Origin: Pisaster brevispinus
Taxonomy: Eukaryota > Echinodermata > Asteroidea > Forcipulatida > Asteriidae
Length of the DNA stretch: 64,000 bases
Assembly: GCA_023634235.1 (NCBI GenBank)
Contig: JAMKCF010000007.1
Span: 2,646,001 to 2,710,000 of the forward strand
Direction: 5' to 3'
Shown here: positions 32,101 to 43,512 of the stretch, in pieces
Layout of the letters: every line of letters starts with the position of its first letter
Numbering within the stretch: position 1 is the stretch's first letter
Notes under the pieces: model-generated
Seen by the model: only the letters and a program-made list of their open reading frames with translations
What the model was told of the DNA's origin: nothing
The model's database searches: none
Position numbers and translations under genes: made by a program

Positions 32101-35100
32101 CCCTCAAAATATTCATTATTAGACAGCTTTGAGAGCCAAATAAAAGGGATTCGGTGTAAAAATGTTGCACAATGTGACCTGTGGGTTGGAGACTTTCAAC
32201 TTGATGTATTTTGGATGACATAGGCCTTAAAAAATGGTCCTATTTGCTGAGAGGTGTAGGGACATTTTGCACAATGTGACCTGTGGGTTGGAGACTTTCG
32301 ACTTGATGTATTTTGGATGACATAGGCCTTAAAAAATGGTCCTATTTGCTGAGAGGTGTAGGGACATTTTGCACAATGTGACCTGTGGGTTGAAGACTTT
32401 CAACTTGATGTATTTTGGATGACATAGGCCTTAAAAAAAATGGTCCTATTTGCTGAGAGGTGTAGGGACATTTCAAGATCGATGCCTGGACGTTTGGACA
32501 ATTACACCGGTGTAGGGGTGTTTTTATTTGGAGAGGGAATAATTCGACGGGGCCAGGGACTCCCCATATTAAATTAAGCAGGGAATGAACGTTCAAGAGT
32601 CAATGGATAATTTCCCCTTTAAAGTAAAAAGCTGTGAGACTTTTAAGTATTTTTGAATATTTAGAATTTTGCACTGTTTGCTATGGGAGTTGATTTAGTG
32701 GGGTGCACCCATAGGAAGACAAATAATTGCCAACCTTTATTTCGGCTATACAGGTTTATTGTAACTACGTTTACAACACTCACCAGTTGGTACGGCCATC
32801 GCGCAGAGCAATGACACACCCCCTGTCGTCATGAATATGCAAATCAGCCATTTCCGTCCAGTTCTACCCAACAGCAGCTGGCATACAATGTAGGCAGGAA
32901 TTTCGACGGCACCAGCGAGAAAAAACGCAAAGTACGGATCTTTGCCGAGATCCTCCGAGAAAAATGAGAGACCGTAGTAGACTAGATTGTTGCTCAACCT
33001 GTAGGTATAAGAAACAGTTTGTAGTAAACTTAAAAGGCAGAGTGCCTTGGGTTTTAGCGTTTTGTGCAATAAAAATATTTTTTGTTATAAAATAAAAAGG
33101 TTGGAAAGATGTTTTGAAAGTATTCTATAATGATTTAATACATAATATCCTTTGAAATTGTTTGTTTTTTGTGTAATTTCATGACCGAACACGGTTCGCT
33201 ATTTTGTGAAATCAACTTTTTGACCGTTTGGTGGACCATTTGTTCCGCTGGTTGTACATCCAGAGGCGAATTTAGTTTGTTAATTCCAACTACTCACTAA
33301 TTACAACACAATGTACGTGTTTGAGTATATGAGCAACTCAAAGGATAAGGAGCGTTATCCAAAAAGCAAAATATGGGGGATTTGAAGTGCCCCTTTAAGT
33401 GAGAATACACCGATGTTCTTGAATTAATTTACTCTGACTGTAAAGTTTAGTAAGATTTATTAAAAAGCGTACGAGAGAGCTCAGCTGTGACACCTAAAAA
33501 ATGGCAGCGCACATTTAACGACTCGATTTCAAGACTACATTACAGTGTATGCTGAACTCTATTGCTCTTTTTCAGCTCAAAATGTCACAGATTCTTAAAC
33601 GGGATGTGTCGTCATGATCCCTCAAGCAAGGCCTGATGCTCTGTGCACGCACTCTCACTTACTGCACGCCGTGCACGCGCTCTCTCCATCGCAGGGAGGG
33701 CGCGCGCGTGCAGTAACTGCTGGGTGAGCGTTCATAATTCCATGTACAGCCACAGGCCTGTTTTGAGTCACGACGACAGTGCCCCTTTAAGTCTCTTCAC
33801 TCCATCGGCAAGATTTGAATCTGGAGGGATTATGATCTCACCAATTGAAATAAATAATGAGAGTCTTCTTCCTCATATTAGGGTATCGCATCAGATCGAT
33901 GAAGGTGTACGTCTTCACCGGGTGTTGGTCCTTTTCATTGATCTGTAAATCACAGCAGATTTAACAACCGTCAATCGAATCATGCCTTTTCACTAAGAAT
34001 CTTGAAATGAATTTGAAATTTAAACACAAGTAAGCCAATGACGCACTTGTGACACAGACGGTAGAGTGGCTATAAATTGAACTATACCCCTCTGGCAAGT
34101 GACCATTCTCTGACATTCTTGTTTGTCGAACCAATGTCGTCGCAGTTGTTAAACATTTATTTATGAGTGGAATTATTTAAAGGAATAGGGTCATAACTGA
34201 TGACGACTTATAGCTACAATTATCAAGATAGATACAATAAAAGTGACTTGTGAAATTGTCAGCTGAATACAATGTCTACTTGTTGAGAAAACAGCAAAGA
34301 CTTTCACTGTCTTTTCACAAGAACGTTGAGTCCATCCACGGGTAGCGAGGTAACAGCCCGGTACCAACCACATCTCTGGCTGCAGCATTCGCGAACGGAC
34401 ACCAATCCTTTAGAAGTCTGAAAAACTACTCATGCATGAACATTTCTCAGATTCAAATGTTTTTTTTTTCAATATTGATTTCCAACTAACTGGAGGCATT
34501 TCAGACGAAATAACTTTACCGGATGATATTACCAAACCATCCTTATAACAAGTAAGCTTTGACAGAAATTGCAATTTTTTTTCCGGGGTTATTTAATAGA
34601 CCCCGCCTTTAAGTTAGCTAGGTTCATTCAAGGCGGGTTCTTGAACTGGTCCTAAACAAACTACCACAACTATTCAATTACTTGATGAGTTTTATTATTA
34701 ACCGGGTTTGAGAGTGTTTACCTTTTCCCCAGTTTGAAAAGAATTATCTTGGAACACACTTTCAGGTATCTCCACTTTGTTTATTTTTGCCGCTTTTCTG
34801 ATCATCTTCTCTACTTCTGCCGTCTTGCCTTTAGAAAGCAACCATCTCGGAGACTCTGGTACAATACTGGAAATGCAAAACAAGAATGAACAAAATAAAA
34901 CACATTACCAAAAACATCAACAATAACAACCAACACATTTGATAAAAAGCCAACATTTTCCCAGAACATAAACTGAGTGACATATTGCTATCACGACAAA
35001 CAAAATGGCCGCGTCCGGTCATCATTCAACGTCATTTTGATCGGCCTATAAATAAAACAATTCAGGATCATAATGACTGGTTTATGTTTCTTCTATTACA

Positions 35101-38100
35101 CCTCGGTGATTTTACTTCTCTGTCCCAAAAGAAAGAAACCTTTTTAACGGTTTTTATTGACTTAAATAATAAAAGAGACGAAAGCAATACGGGTGGAAAA
35201 CGGTCATTTTTGAGAATCCGTTTTTAGAACCAAAACAAATTTGTTAAAACTTGCCGTGAGCACCCACATAATTGGTAGTGTGGGGTGGGTGGGGTGGGTT
35301 GGTGGTGGGGGGATGTGCTGGAAACCGCAGAGTTTGATCTGAGTCTCAGCTAGACGTCACAGGTAAAGACCTGTACAATTGCTGGAATGTTCCACTAAGC
35401 CATGTGGCAGATTGTGTACACTGGGTGTGGTGTTTTTCCTCCACCCTAAAAAAGAAAAACAACCATGGGAACTGACCCCCCCTCTCAGATATATGGAATG
35501 ACCCAGTCTAGGATATCAAAGACGTTCAAGTCGCTCTGGGCATTGTGGGAAAAAATTGAAAACGCTACTTTGGGCCATCACCGGAATGAAGGGTATCTGC
35601 AAGGTTTTCAAGAAACAATACTCTATCTATATTATAATAAACAAAATAAGCAAACAAACATTTAAACAAACAAACAACAAACCGAACAGCCACATTTTGG
35701 GAATTTGTTGTTGTAATAATGCCGTCCAAACTTACAAATAGAAGGCCAGGAATATAATCGGTGGGATGGATATCGCTAACTCAATGGTGTGCCAATCCCG
35801 AAGTCTCCATGCTATCAACGCCATAGACATGTACCCGATGGTGTAAAAGTATTCAATGATCAATCCCGCATTGGCTCTCTGGCTCTTGCCAACCATTTCA
35901 GTGGCTGGAAAAGAGAATAGCACACCAAGCATTAAGCACAAGGGGGGGGGGGTAAATAAACAGAGACGTAGTCTCGAGACAAGTCTCTTCTGACTCCAAA
36001 CGTCTTGCTCCAAACCTCTTGGTTTTAAAATTGTGTATTTATGTTTTTATAGTTAGCCCCAAACATTGCTAAAAGTCACTCATGGTAAGGAGCTACTAGA
36101 ACAAATTTAAAAAATGGGTGAACATTTTGCGCAGTCATGCTATGAATAATGGTTATTACGTTAAGTTCATAAAAATACTAGGTATTATACAGGATTGGTA
36201 AGGATTTTTTTGGTTTAAATTAAGTTTGAAAGCTTGCAGATTATGAAGTTCGTACTAGAAATATCCTTTTCTGTGAAACATTTCCCGCTGAGATAAAGTC
36301 ATATTCGAGAAAACCAAAAAGAAGGCAACAGCAAATTTCGTTTGATACAACCAATATAAAGGGAAATTGTTAACATGCTGTCATTTGTGCATTTGTTTTC
36401 ACTATTTGCTCCTAACTGTTACAACGGCTTAAACCCAATATTTCACTGGTTTGTTACTTCATATTGTATGTGGTCGATCACACAAAACATGAAGACAATT
36501 TGTCCTCTCTATCAATCCTGTATAATACCTATACAAGTGTATTCATGCGACCACGCATACGAGTGTGATTGCTCCTATATTAGCACGAATGGCTAACACA
36601 ATATTTACCTATTACTATGGCAACAACAAATGTTCCAGATGCAGAGACACCGAGCAAGAATTGCATGAAACAGAAAAGGGAGAATCTAGTGACGAAAGAA
36701 GCTCCCGTCCCGGCAGCCACCTGGCGTGGATAAAAAACAAAACAAAAATACCTTACAGGTAGGGTCATAGATTGGTTTTTGTCAACTGTTGTCACTTATT
36801 TCGATCGCGCCTTTTCAGTCATAGCTCCAACACTTTGGAACAAGCTACCCACCCACATTCAAGCAGCTCCTTCATTGGACATTTTTAATCTCTACTTAAA
36901 ACCCATCTGTTTTGTCATTCTGGTCATAGCGCTTAGAAACGTCCGTATTTAGCGCTCTATAAATGTTGTAATTATTATTATTATTATTATTATTTTGGAA
37001 GAGTAGGGGTTAACCCTGGCGTTTCTGGTTCAAATAGCAAGCATCCTTGTTTACAGATTTCCTCATGCTTGTGAGCTACAGTAATTAAGTTTACTTATGA
37101 GACACCATTACCACACTGCAAACACTGGGGTGTTAAAATTGACACAATGGGTGTTGTCACATCAGATACCACAAGAGTACAAATTTACACCATAGGGTGT
37201 TAAAATAACACCCCGTGATGTTAATTTTACTTTTCTCGTCGGTATCTATAACCTATGTTTACATCTGAAGTTTTCCAACGTTTTGGAACAATAATAAAAT
37301 AATTGTTAATACTGGTGCAAGCGGACACTAAGTATTACAGCTTTACATTATGAAGAGACACGGGAAGGAGGCCGGTCCTCTTTTTCAAAAGGACGAGCAC
37401 TCACCAAAATACAGTAAATGCAAAATCCATATGATGTCTAAAATAGGAAATAATCTCCCGCACTTAAACTAATTTTAATCCTCCATTCAATAGCACACAA
37501 TAAACAATAGCATTAACACTACAGTACAGTCATTTAATAAAGAGCGAAAGGTTAACATTACATGAGGCTGGCTACATACACACACAAGTTTACACTATCT
37601 CGATTGAACTAGCCCTAAAAATTACAATATTTCTCTCACAAAAAGACGATTAGATACAAAACAATACGTACAGATAGCTCCATAACACTATCCCTCCCCA
37701 GATAAAAAGCTTTTGGAGCATGGCCAGAGCCATGCTCACTACAAAAATAGAGAGAAATACCAGTCGAAAATAAATGTGTTCTCTCTTGCTAAAAGCTTAA
37801 GTGGAAAAGAGAATGAGCATAAAGGTCGCGACCCCGAAATTAACTTTTTGTTGTAAGATATGCTAACGATAAAGTTGATCAGACACTTGAACGCTGAGGG
37901 CGCACTTGGGTCCCCTACATGTGTATGGGGTTTGCTAGTTATTTTGTACTAAATAAGCTCCCCCATCTCACAATAATCTTTTAAATTGTAAGTTACAAAT
38001 CTTCGTTCAGCCTCTAGTTGGGTCTCTTTGTATGTTCACCTCTATGGCTCAGTTATCAATTTTGAACATACAGAAATGACCGACACTGTTTCACCAGAAC

Positions 38101-40897
38101 GTCCCCCAAAAGTCTCACACTTACCATAAGAAGGATGGCCAATGTGAACGACTTCTTCCGTCCAGCAAAGTCAGCAAATTGACCAAAGATGAAGGATCCG
38201 CTCATCTTTCCAACGAGGACAAGCGTCTTCGATAACTGTCTGTTTACCTTGTTCTCACACACCAAGTCCCACTACAATAGATTAAAGAAACACATGTATC
38301 GCAAATTACACTAAACTTATTGAAAAAACTGAGAAAAACATCAAGGAGCTTACAGAACACTTAAAAGCACAATATTTATCAGAAATACAAAACATTAACA
38401 ACAACAAACCTCATAATGGCGCAACTCGCGTCCGCACTCCGTTAACTTATCTTTCACATTGCCAACAGTCTCTTAAACAAACAAAAACAACTCCATAATA
38501 ACACCTTACAGGTGTTGGGAGGAGGGGGCACGTGGGCATTGCTTTTACGCGGGGGCCCGGAGGGAATGGGTTTGTTGGGGGGGGGGGGGTGTCGTGCTTT
38601 TATTTTGGAAGGGGGACGCTGCAGGGGGCCACATCCTCAAATGGCATTTTGTGGCCGCGATAGCGATCCCGATTGCGATCGTTCTCTACATTTTGATTAT
38701 ACCAACACGCATTTTCCTCTTTTTTGTTCTCTCTCTTTTGTGTGTGTGAGCACTATCGTGGGGCCTGGGGGGGGGGGGGGGAGGGTTGGGCATTGGAAAT
38801 CTTTGTGTGTGTGTGCGGGGGGGGGTGTGCCCCAAGCCCCCCTCCGGCCAATGCCGCTGGTAAACATTATTTGTTATTAACAAACGGCCTGTTGACACTG
38901 GCTTCACCGATGCTATCTTTCAACTTTGAAGGCATCGTGTTTCAGAAGAAAGCATTTCTCATTGAATTCCCAAAACTTTGTTTTATCAATATGTAAGTAA
39001 ATAGCAGAGAGATAACGTTTTATTGACATTCGTATGATAATGCAATTTATGTTTTTTTTCCAGACAATATTAATCGATATGATAAACAGCTGTTGTTATA
39101 GCATAGGCATAATTATTAGGGCTTGCAACCTAAACGAAAGTAATATATTTTTTTTAAATAAACGTGGAGTGTCGTGGCTGAGCGGTTAATAAGAGCACCA
39201 GACTTAAACTCTGGTGTCATCAGCAGAATGTGGGCTCGAGTTTAGGTCTGGGGACGTGTGTCCATAAGCAAGACACTTAACCAGTTATGCTGCGTCCTTC
39301 GGATGGGACGTAAAGCCGTAGGTTCCATATGCTGTTATAAAAACTATCAGTGCACATTCAACGGGCCACAGTACACTTAGCGCTAGATGGGTTATGCACT
39401 TCAAAGGTTGAAGAAGGAGATAAAAAACCGCACATTGACACCATTATTGGTAATAATTATTGACAAAGCCAGTGTACACACTTCCATGTACATGTACATG
39501 TACATGTAAATATACATCCACAGTCTTGCTTTGATCGCCACGACAGCCCCTTACCCTGCGATGCCGCACCCCTGTTAAATACTATAAACGGCTGCCACTG
39601 GTTACAGCAGCGTGTAGACCGTTGGGAAAACGCTTATACCTCCATTGTAATGTTGATTCCTATTTTTGTTCAAAGCTAATAACCTTTCCACAATTTGGTA
39701 AACAAGAAAAAAAAAATATTTGTAAGTTGTTTTTGTTAATAATATTATTATGGGTTTACACTGTGAAACGGCTGTATTTTTGGACACAAGCCTATTTAGA
39801 AAGTGTTTTCTAACTGGGGATTCCGTGACCTTGAGTCATACTGCCTAGGGTCATAGACCATGTCAACCGGACCGGCCTGAGGATAGAACTAAAAAGGTGT
39901 CACCTATTTTTGCTAAAAACTGAACGAGTAATTAACTGAAATGTGTTTTCGGTGGCAGTTCCTTGTTCGTTTACAACATTTTAACACCACCTGAGGTACA
40001 ACGTCCCTCAACTTCAACTGTGAATTACATGGTAGCAAGCGCCAGTGCAAATAATAATTATTTATAATTTGGTAAGCAAATCCTCCTTACTCGCAGCTGA
40101 GAAGCTGAATTGCGAAGGGCGCGTCTACAACGAGTTCGAGCTGCAGCTGGAATCGATGGCGCCTATGGGCAGCCAACCCACATCAATCTGTAAACGGCGA
40201 GAAATCGAAAATGTTTGGTTTTTACGGAGGGAGGTGACAGGGGGCCGGAGAACCCCCCCCCCCCGGCCTAAGAGAGAACCAACGCACAACTCTGCTCACA
40301 GATGATCTTAGCCGGGAATTGAACCATGGCCTGACATTGGTAAAAGGCGAGCGCTTTACCCAGGCCGACTTGGGAAGTCGAGCTCGGAGAATGGTTCGTG
40401 TTGCGTAATATCTGTTGAATTCTGGCTGGGATCATAATATGGGAACTGAAAAATTAATCAACACATGGAAATAAATGTGGAAGCTTGAGAAGACCCCGTG
40501 TCTTAATATACTTGAAGCTCACCTCAGAAACAGCAGTTTTAGTGTAATGAGTCGAATCATACACCCATCCCATATCACATGGAATAGCCTCCCGTGGTTC
40601 TTCCGGGCTACACTCTACACCACCAGGACCGATGGAAATGTTGTACCGTCTACAGCTGTCCCAGCTCCCGTCATCACTCCTCGGCACTGCGCACGACATC
40701 ACCGCCTGGTGAGCCTCGGATGTATTGTAGGTGTACCCATCGTAGAGGCTACAACGATGGTCTGGTGAGGCACTGAGGAAGGTGTTACCGAGGCTATGCC
40801 AGGCACAGGGGATGGCCAGGAGGCAAATCGTGAAGTAAACCACTTTCTGGTATCGACCAAAATCACCCAAGTATTTCAGAGCTTCATCAAAGTGCAT
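28977..40897 (-). CDS. SLC22-type organic ion transporter A (MFS)
   Basis: Ten exons give 574 residues: 40897-40523, 38271-38125, 36720-36609, 35904-35736, 34866-34722, 33942-33842, 32998-32784, 30932-30824, 30095-29883 and 29115-28977. All splice sites are GT-AG and phases agree. SLC22 marks in order: [14 protein letters not shown] start; TM1 and a large Cys-rich extracellular loop with sequons at Asn58 and Asn86; MFS motif [11 protein letters not shown] (155-165); [12 protein letters not shown] after TM6 (271-282); [54 protein letters not shown]22 proteins are 12-TM plasma-membrane carriers for organic cations, carnitine or anions. The substrate here is unknown; the start resembles the cation/carnitine branch. 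The C terminus is a short acidic cytosolic tail. It is a tandem paralogue of gene B downstream of it in window order. Confidence 0.94.
29161..29388. mobile_element. MITE with 'cactgcaaacactggggtgtta'-type ends
   Basis: It carries 'acactggtgtgttaaagttg' at the left and 'tcaattttaacaacccac' plus 'tttgcagtg' at the right, with internal 'gttattttaacaccc'. A complete relative is 48101-48334 and a partial one 37114-37262. It lies in intron 9 of gene A. Confidence 0.7.
29390..29604. mobile_element. MITE with 'cgctctaaa' ends
   Basis: 'gcgctctaaaatatctcgtg' with 'cagaattgacc' at the left mirrors 'ggtcgattctgacctgggag' with 'ctttagagcg' at the right. It directly abuts the previous MITE. Related words ('attttggggtc', 'attccgggtca') occur at 47640-47780, 49600-49690 and 50000-50110. 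Confidence 0.65.
29883..30095 (-). CDS. SLC22-like A, exon 9
   Basis: Residues 459-528 ([20 protein letters not shown] ... MEEGEAF). The protein is identical to gene B exon 9, and only 3 of 213 bases differ by eye. Confidence 0.95.
30824..30932 (-). CDS. SLC22-like A, exon 8
   Basis: Residues 423-457, between acceptor 'tttttctccgaag' and donor TCAG|gtaaat. It spans a membrane helix and [12 protein letters not shown], the conserved loop before TM11. Confidence 0.93.
32030..32712 (+). mobile_element. Dispersed element 'ggggtgcaccc' with internal triplication
   Basis: The left end 'agtggtgcacctgactaaat' is mirrored by 'atttagtggggtgcaccca' at the right. Inside, a 102 bp unit ('ttgcacaatgtgacctgtgg' ...) starts at 32165, 32267 and 32369. 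It lies in intron 7 of gene A. Other copies are at 24575-25235 and 49160-49580. Confidence 0.8.
32784..32998 (-). CDS. SLC22-like A, exon 7
   Basis: Residues 351-421 ([18 protein letters not shown] ... GRTGRKWLI). It covers TM7-TM9 and the second MFS-type GRxGRK loop. It differs from gene B at 6 of 71 residues and many silent sites. Confidence 0.95.
33842..33942 (-). CDS. SLC22-like A, exon 6
   Basis: Residues 317-349 ([17 protein letters not shown]), between acceptor 'tgatttacag' and donor AATTG|gtgaga. It encodes the cytosolic loop before TM7 and is three codons longer than exon 6 of gene B. Confidence 0.92.
34183..34470 (-). mobile_element. Partial MITE of the 'ggtagggtcatagattggt' family
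   Basis: In reverse it contains the family words 'gttttctcaacaagtagaca' and 'gtggatggactcaacg', with an end 'atagggtcataactga' on the plus side. It lies in intron 5 of gene A, opposite to the copy in intron 5 of gene B. Confidence 0.6.
34722..34866 (-). CDS. SLC22-like A, exon 5
   Basis: Residues 269-316 ([20 protein letters not shown] ...). The SLC22 signature follows TM6 and leads into the central cytosolic loop, which is the least conserved part between A and B. Confidence 0.94.
35736..35904 (-). CDS. SLC22-like A, exon 4
   Basis: Residues 213-267 ([20 protein letters not shown] ...), between acceptor 'ctcttttccag' and donor TATTT|gtaagt. It covers the TM4-TM5 loop and TM5-TM6. Confidence 0.94.
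36609..36720 (-). CDS. SLC22-like A, exon 3
   Basis: Residues 175-211 ([20 protein letters not shown] ...), between acceptor 'tccacgccag' and donor ATAG|gtaaat. It covers TM3 and the start of TM4. Confidence 0.93.
36797..36993 (+). pseudogene. LINE (L2/CR1-type) 3' end with (ATT)n tail
   Basis: The frame [20 protein letters not shown], then [14 protein letters not shown], is the end of an L2/CR1 ORF2. It is followed by 'agcgctctataaatgttgta' and ATT repeats at 36967-36993. A MITE end ('gtagggtcatagattggt', 36755) sits just to its left. Confidence 0.85.
36994..37112 (+). repeat. tRNA-Leu-like SINE, body fragment
   Basis: It shares 'gaagagtaggggttaaccc' and 'cttgtttacag.tttcctca' with 46918-47143. 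The head is missing. Confidence 0.55.
37114..37262. mobile_element. Partial MITE, 'cactgcaaacactggggtgtta' family
   Basis: Left end 'cacactgcaaacactggggt' and internal 'agggtgttaaaataacaccc'. The right end is lost. Confidence 0.6.
37265..38124. other. Rest of intron 2 of gene A; nothing recognised
   Basis: AT-rich sequence with no exon, RNA or repeat that I can support. Confidence 0.5.
38125..38271 (-). CDS. SLC22-like A, exon 2
   Basis: Residues 126-174 ([20 protein letters not shown] ...), carrying TM2 and MFS motif [11 protein letters not shown]. It differs from gene B at 15 of 49 residues. Confidence 0.94.
39164..39420 (+). repeat. tRNA-Leu-like SINE
   Basis: Degenerate head 'gtcgtggctgagcgg', B box 'gggctcgagt' and body 'cataagcaagacacttaacc', 'tccttcggatgggacgtaaa'. 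It lies in intron 1 of gene A, together with G-rich runs at 38515-38600 and 38760-38830. Confidence 0.8.
40287..40385 (-). repeat. tRNA-like fragment
   Basis: Antisense 'gccgggaattgaaccatggc' and 'gagcgctttacccaggccga' resemble the T and D arms of a tRNA, but the arms do not pair fully. It is probably the head of another SINE. Confidence 0.45.
40523..40897 (-). CDS. SLC22-like A, exon 1 (start codon)
   Basis: Residues 1-125. ATG at 40897 and donor GAG|gtgagc. TM1 is at about 20-42, followed by the Cys-rich extracellular loop. All but the last 39 bases nearly match gene B exon 1 (about 4 differences in 337), and a 180-base block is identical. Confidence 0.96.
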
Positions 40898-41759
40898 GGT
40901 GACTTATAGTGAATTATACGAGCTGTACAGCAGTATATGTCTGCCCTGAGTGCGGCCTGTAATCTGTTCATCAACACACACCTGCGAATGAGTAATGTGG
41001 CCCACAGAAATATGGTTGAAATGTTTTCCAAATCAACTGGCTGTGTAGTAGAGTACTGCTGCAGCATAAACCTTTGTAGGGTATAAGATTTTTAGAACGA
41101 TTTCTATACGGCTTGGAATGAGGCTTTTAAAAGATCTAGTGTGTACAACAACAAGCTCACGGTGTCATTTGACGCTGCTTAATGGGGCATGGTGTAGCTC
41201 TACCTCCCATTGTGACGGTCTGCTCTACCAAATAGTACTCTTTATCCACTATACAAAGACTACCCAGCGCATCTTTGGTCGGCCCACGGAACGATGACAT
41301 CCCTCTGGCATCCCATCCACAACGGCTGCTGCCATACCGCCTTGGCAAACCACATGGCCCAACCAAGCTGCCTTTCTTCACTGCTGCTGAAGTACCATCG
41401 GTTGCCGATCATCTCCATCAGTCTTTCAGGCGAAGTGTGTATAGAAATTTCGTCTGAATGCGCCCTCTTTTGACTCAGTTCCTTCAGGGGCTTAACGTAT
41501 GGGGGACAAACACACCAGGTGACAAAATCCCATGTGACAGAGACAATCACCCGTTTTACTAAATTTCTCTCCATATCCCCTGCAATTTACGCTCGTGTAT
41601 TGATCTTATTGAAGGCTACACTAATTAGAATATTCCCAGGTTTCAAGAAAATTATACAGATGATATGCCCACTTGGGAACTTGGTCACGTGTATGTTTCG
41701 ACCTGCAAATCAAAATTACAAATGATGGGCTGGGTTGTGGTTGGCAGTAATAGTGCACA

Positions 41760-42050
41760 TTGTGTCACGCACCATTGTGTCCGGCAAGAACAGTCATGTT
41801 CGACGAGTGGGTTTTGGTGGACAGTATAACATCGCGCGTTGTCCAGTATACTGGATGGAAAAAAAATAGTTTTGTCGAACACATTTTGCGGGCATAATGG
41901 TTGGAGGTATTGGTTTGTCGGACAATGTGTCGGGCATTCTGGACTGCTGTCGGACATAACGGATTGCCAAATGCTTTATTGGACGCGTTGTGTCGGACGG
42001 TAATCGAAATCGGTTGTCGGACACAATGGTTCATGTCGGACATAAAGACG
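41760..42050. repeat. Degenerate tandem repeat 'tgtcggacataatgg'
   Basis: Variants of 'tgtcggacaatg' or 'tgtcggacataac' recur irregularly every 20-40 bases. The apparent 171-codon minus-strand ORF across it is repeat read-through. Confidence 0.65.
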
Positions 42051-42218
42051 TAATTAACACAAGTAGCTTTATTCCAGGCGTAAATCTTTTCTATGGATAG
42101 TTTGAGGTTCTCAGAGAAAAATTCAACAGTCAGTTGTAATGTTCTCCTAATTAATACCAGCCAAACACTCCGCCCAAATGGTGAAATTAATGCCAGGAAT
42201 AAGTATATTTTCACACTA

Positions 42219-42411
42219 GGGCCCAATTTCATAGAGCTGCTTAAGCAGAAAATATTGCTTGACACTTTTCTGCTCAGCAAAAATGAACAGGATACCAGTC
42301 ACAAATGGTATATGTGAAATGGTATTTTGTCTGGTTATCTTATTCTGGTAAGCATAAGTTTCTTGCACTTAGCTACTTTTTGTGCTTAAGCAGCTCTATG
42401 AAATTGGGTCC
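42219..42411. mobile_element. TGCTTAAGCAG MITE, complete
   Basis: It has inverted ends 'gggcccaatttcatagagc' and 'gctctatgaaattgggtcc', with internal 'tctgctcagcaaaaatga' and 'ggttatcttattctggtaag'. Confidence 0.9.
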
Positions 42412-43361
42412 AGGTCGTAACATTACAAAGTTAATATATCCCGTAATCTTAAGTCTCGGTAGATTGATAGTCACCCACATCGTTATTGCTTCTTAAATTA
42501 TTCTGGCAATCAATATTGTTAACACATTAACTTCAGGTTTTCCTTAAAGGGACACGTTGACTTGGATTGGGCGCTTTGGGCTACAGCGTTTATGAAATGA
42601 ATATGGTTGGGAAGATGTTTTAAAAGTAGAAGTTAACGATCCCTACAAAATATATGTCTCAAAATTGCATGGCTTTCCTTTTACTTGAATTAACATGGTC
42701 CACCATTTTGTCTGTTCTGACCTATTTCATTATTAACTTATTTCTTATAACGGTTTTACAGCAGTACCAGTTATGTATACCCATCAATCAATTATCGCAA
42801 CAGTTGCAGGCCTCCCAAAATAGGCTATCCCCACTGGGCGTGCTGGGCGGGCGTACAGTAGGGTACTAAGGGCAATTTGACAGGTTAAACAATTTCCTTG
42901 TTCTTCTTATGAAAACTCCAAAGCCTTGAGGTTTTTACGTTTTTATGCTTTTACGAGAGTTTGTCTCTAATGCTGTAGCCCAAACTGCCCAATCCAAGGC
43001 AACTTGTCCCTGATATTCTTAGAACAGAGGGTTTTTATGACAGACATTATTATTAATATTATTATTATATTTGTGTTGGTAATGAAACCAATGAAACTTC
43101 AAAGTGCCTCGCACTGTTACCCGGGGAAATAAACATAATATTCAGCCCCGATGCATTAATTCTGTCAAAAATTAGGTAAACAAAATATATATATAAAAAA
43201 AACACCACGGGTTTTGAATTTTTGGGTTTGACGACTCTCATTTTGCAGTCACTTGAACTGAACACGAAATCTTTGTTTGTATGGAGTCCCTTTGGTACCA
43301 TACCACTTAGTAGACAAATTTCAAAGTAACATGGCCCTTCTGGTGTTCCGTATTGTTGTGT

Positions 43362-43512
43362 TCAATCCGTTTCAGTCTGTACACCGATGTTACAATACGC
43401 TGCGCTCATTTCCAAATCATCGGCTTTCTCTTCCTGATTCTGATCGTCATCCTCGTGGTCGGGAACTCGACGACAGTTCGGAAGTTTGAACATTTCACGG
43501 AAAGCCATATTC
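43362..43512 (-). CDS. SLC22-like B, exon 10 (stop)
   Basis: Residues 529-577 and stop, after acceptor 'tctggtttcag'. The acidic tail ([15 protein letters not shown]) keeps its charge but not its sequence compared with gene A. Confidence 0.9.

Larger units (their letters stand above)
40898..43361. other. Region between the two transporter genes
   Basis: No exon is supported. It holds a degenerate 'gtcggacataatgg' repeat (41760-42050), a TGCTTAAGCAG MITE (42219-42411) and ATT-rich DNA (43040-43080). It should include the promoter of gene A and the 3' flank of gene B. Minus-strand frames at 41157-41574 have no recognisable domain. Confidence 0.55.

Noticed and set aside
40475..40776. Plus-strand ORFs of 97 and 60 codons, repeated almost exactly at 54179-54471
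   Set aside because: They are antisense shadows of exon 1 of the two transporter genes; their conservation comes from the coding strand.
41157..41574. Minus-strand ORFs of 74 and 104 codons between the transporter genes
   Set aside because: They are short, without domain resemblance, and cannot be joined to neighbouring exons.
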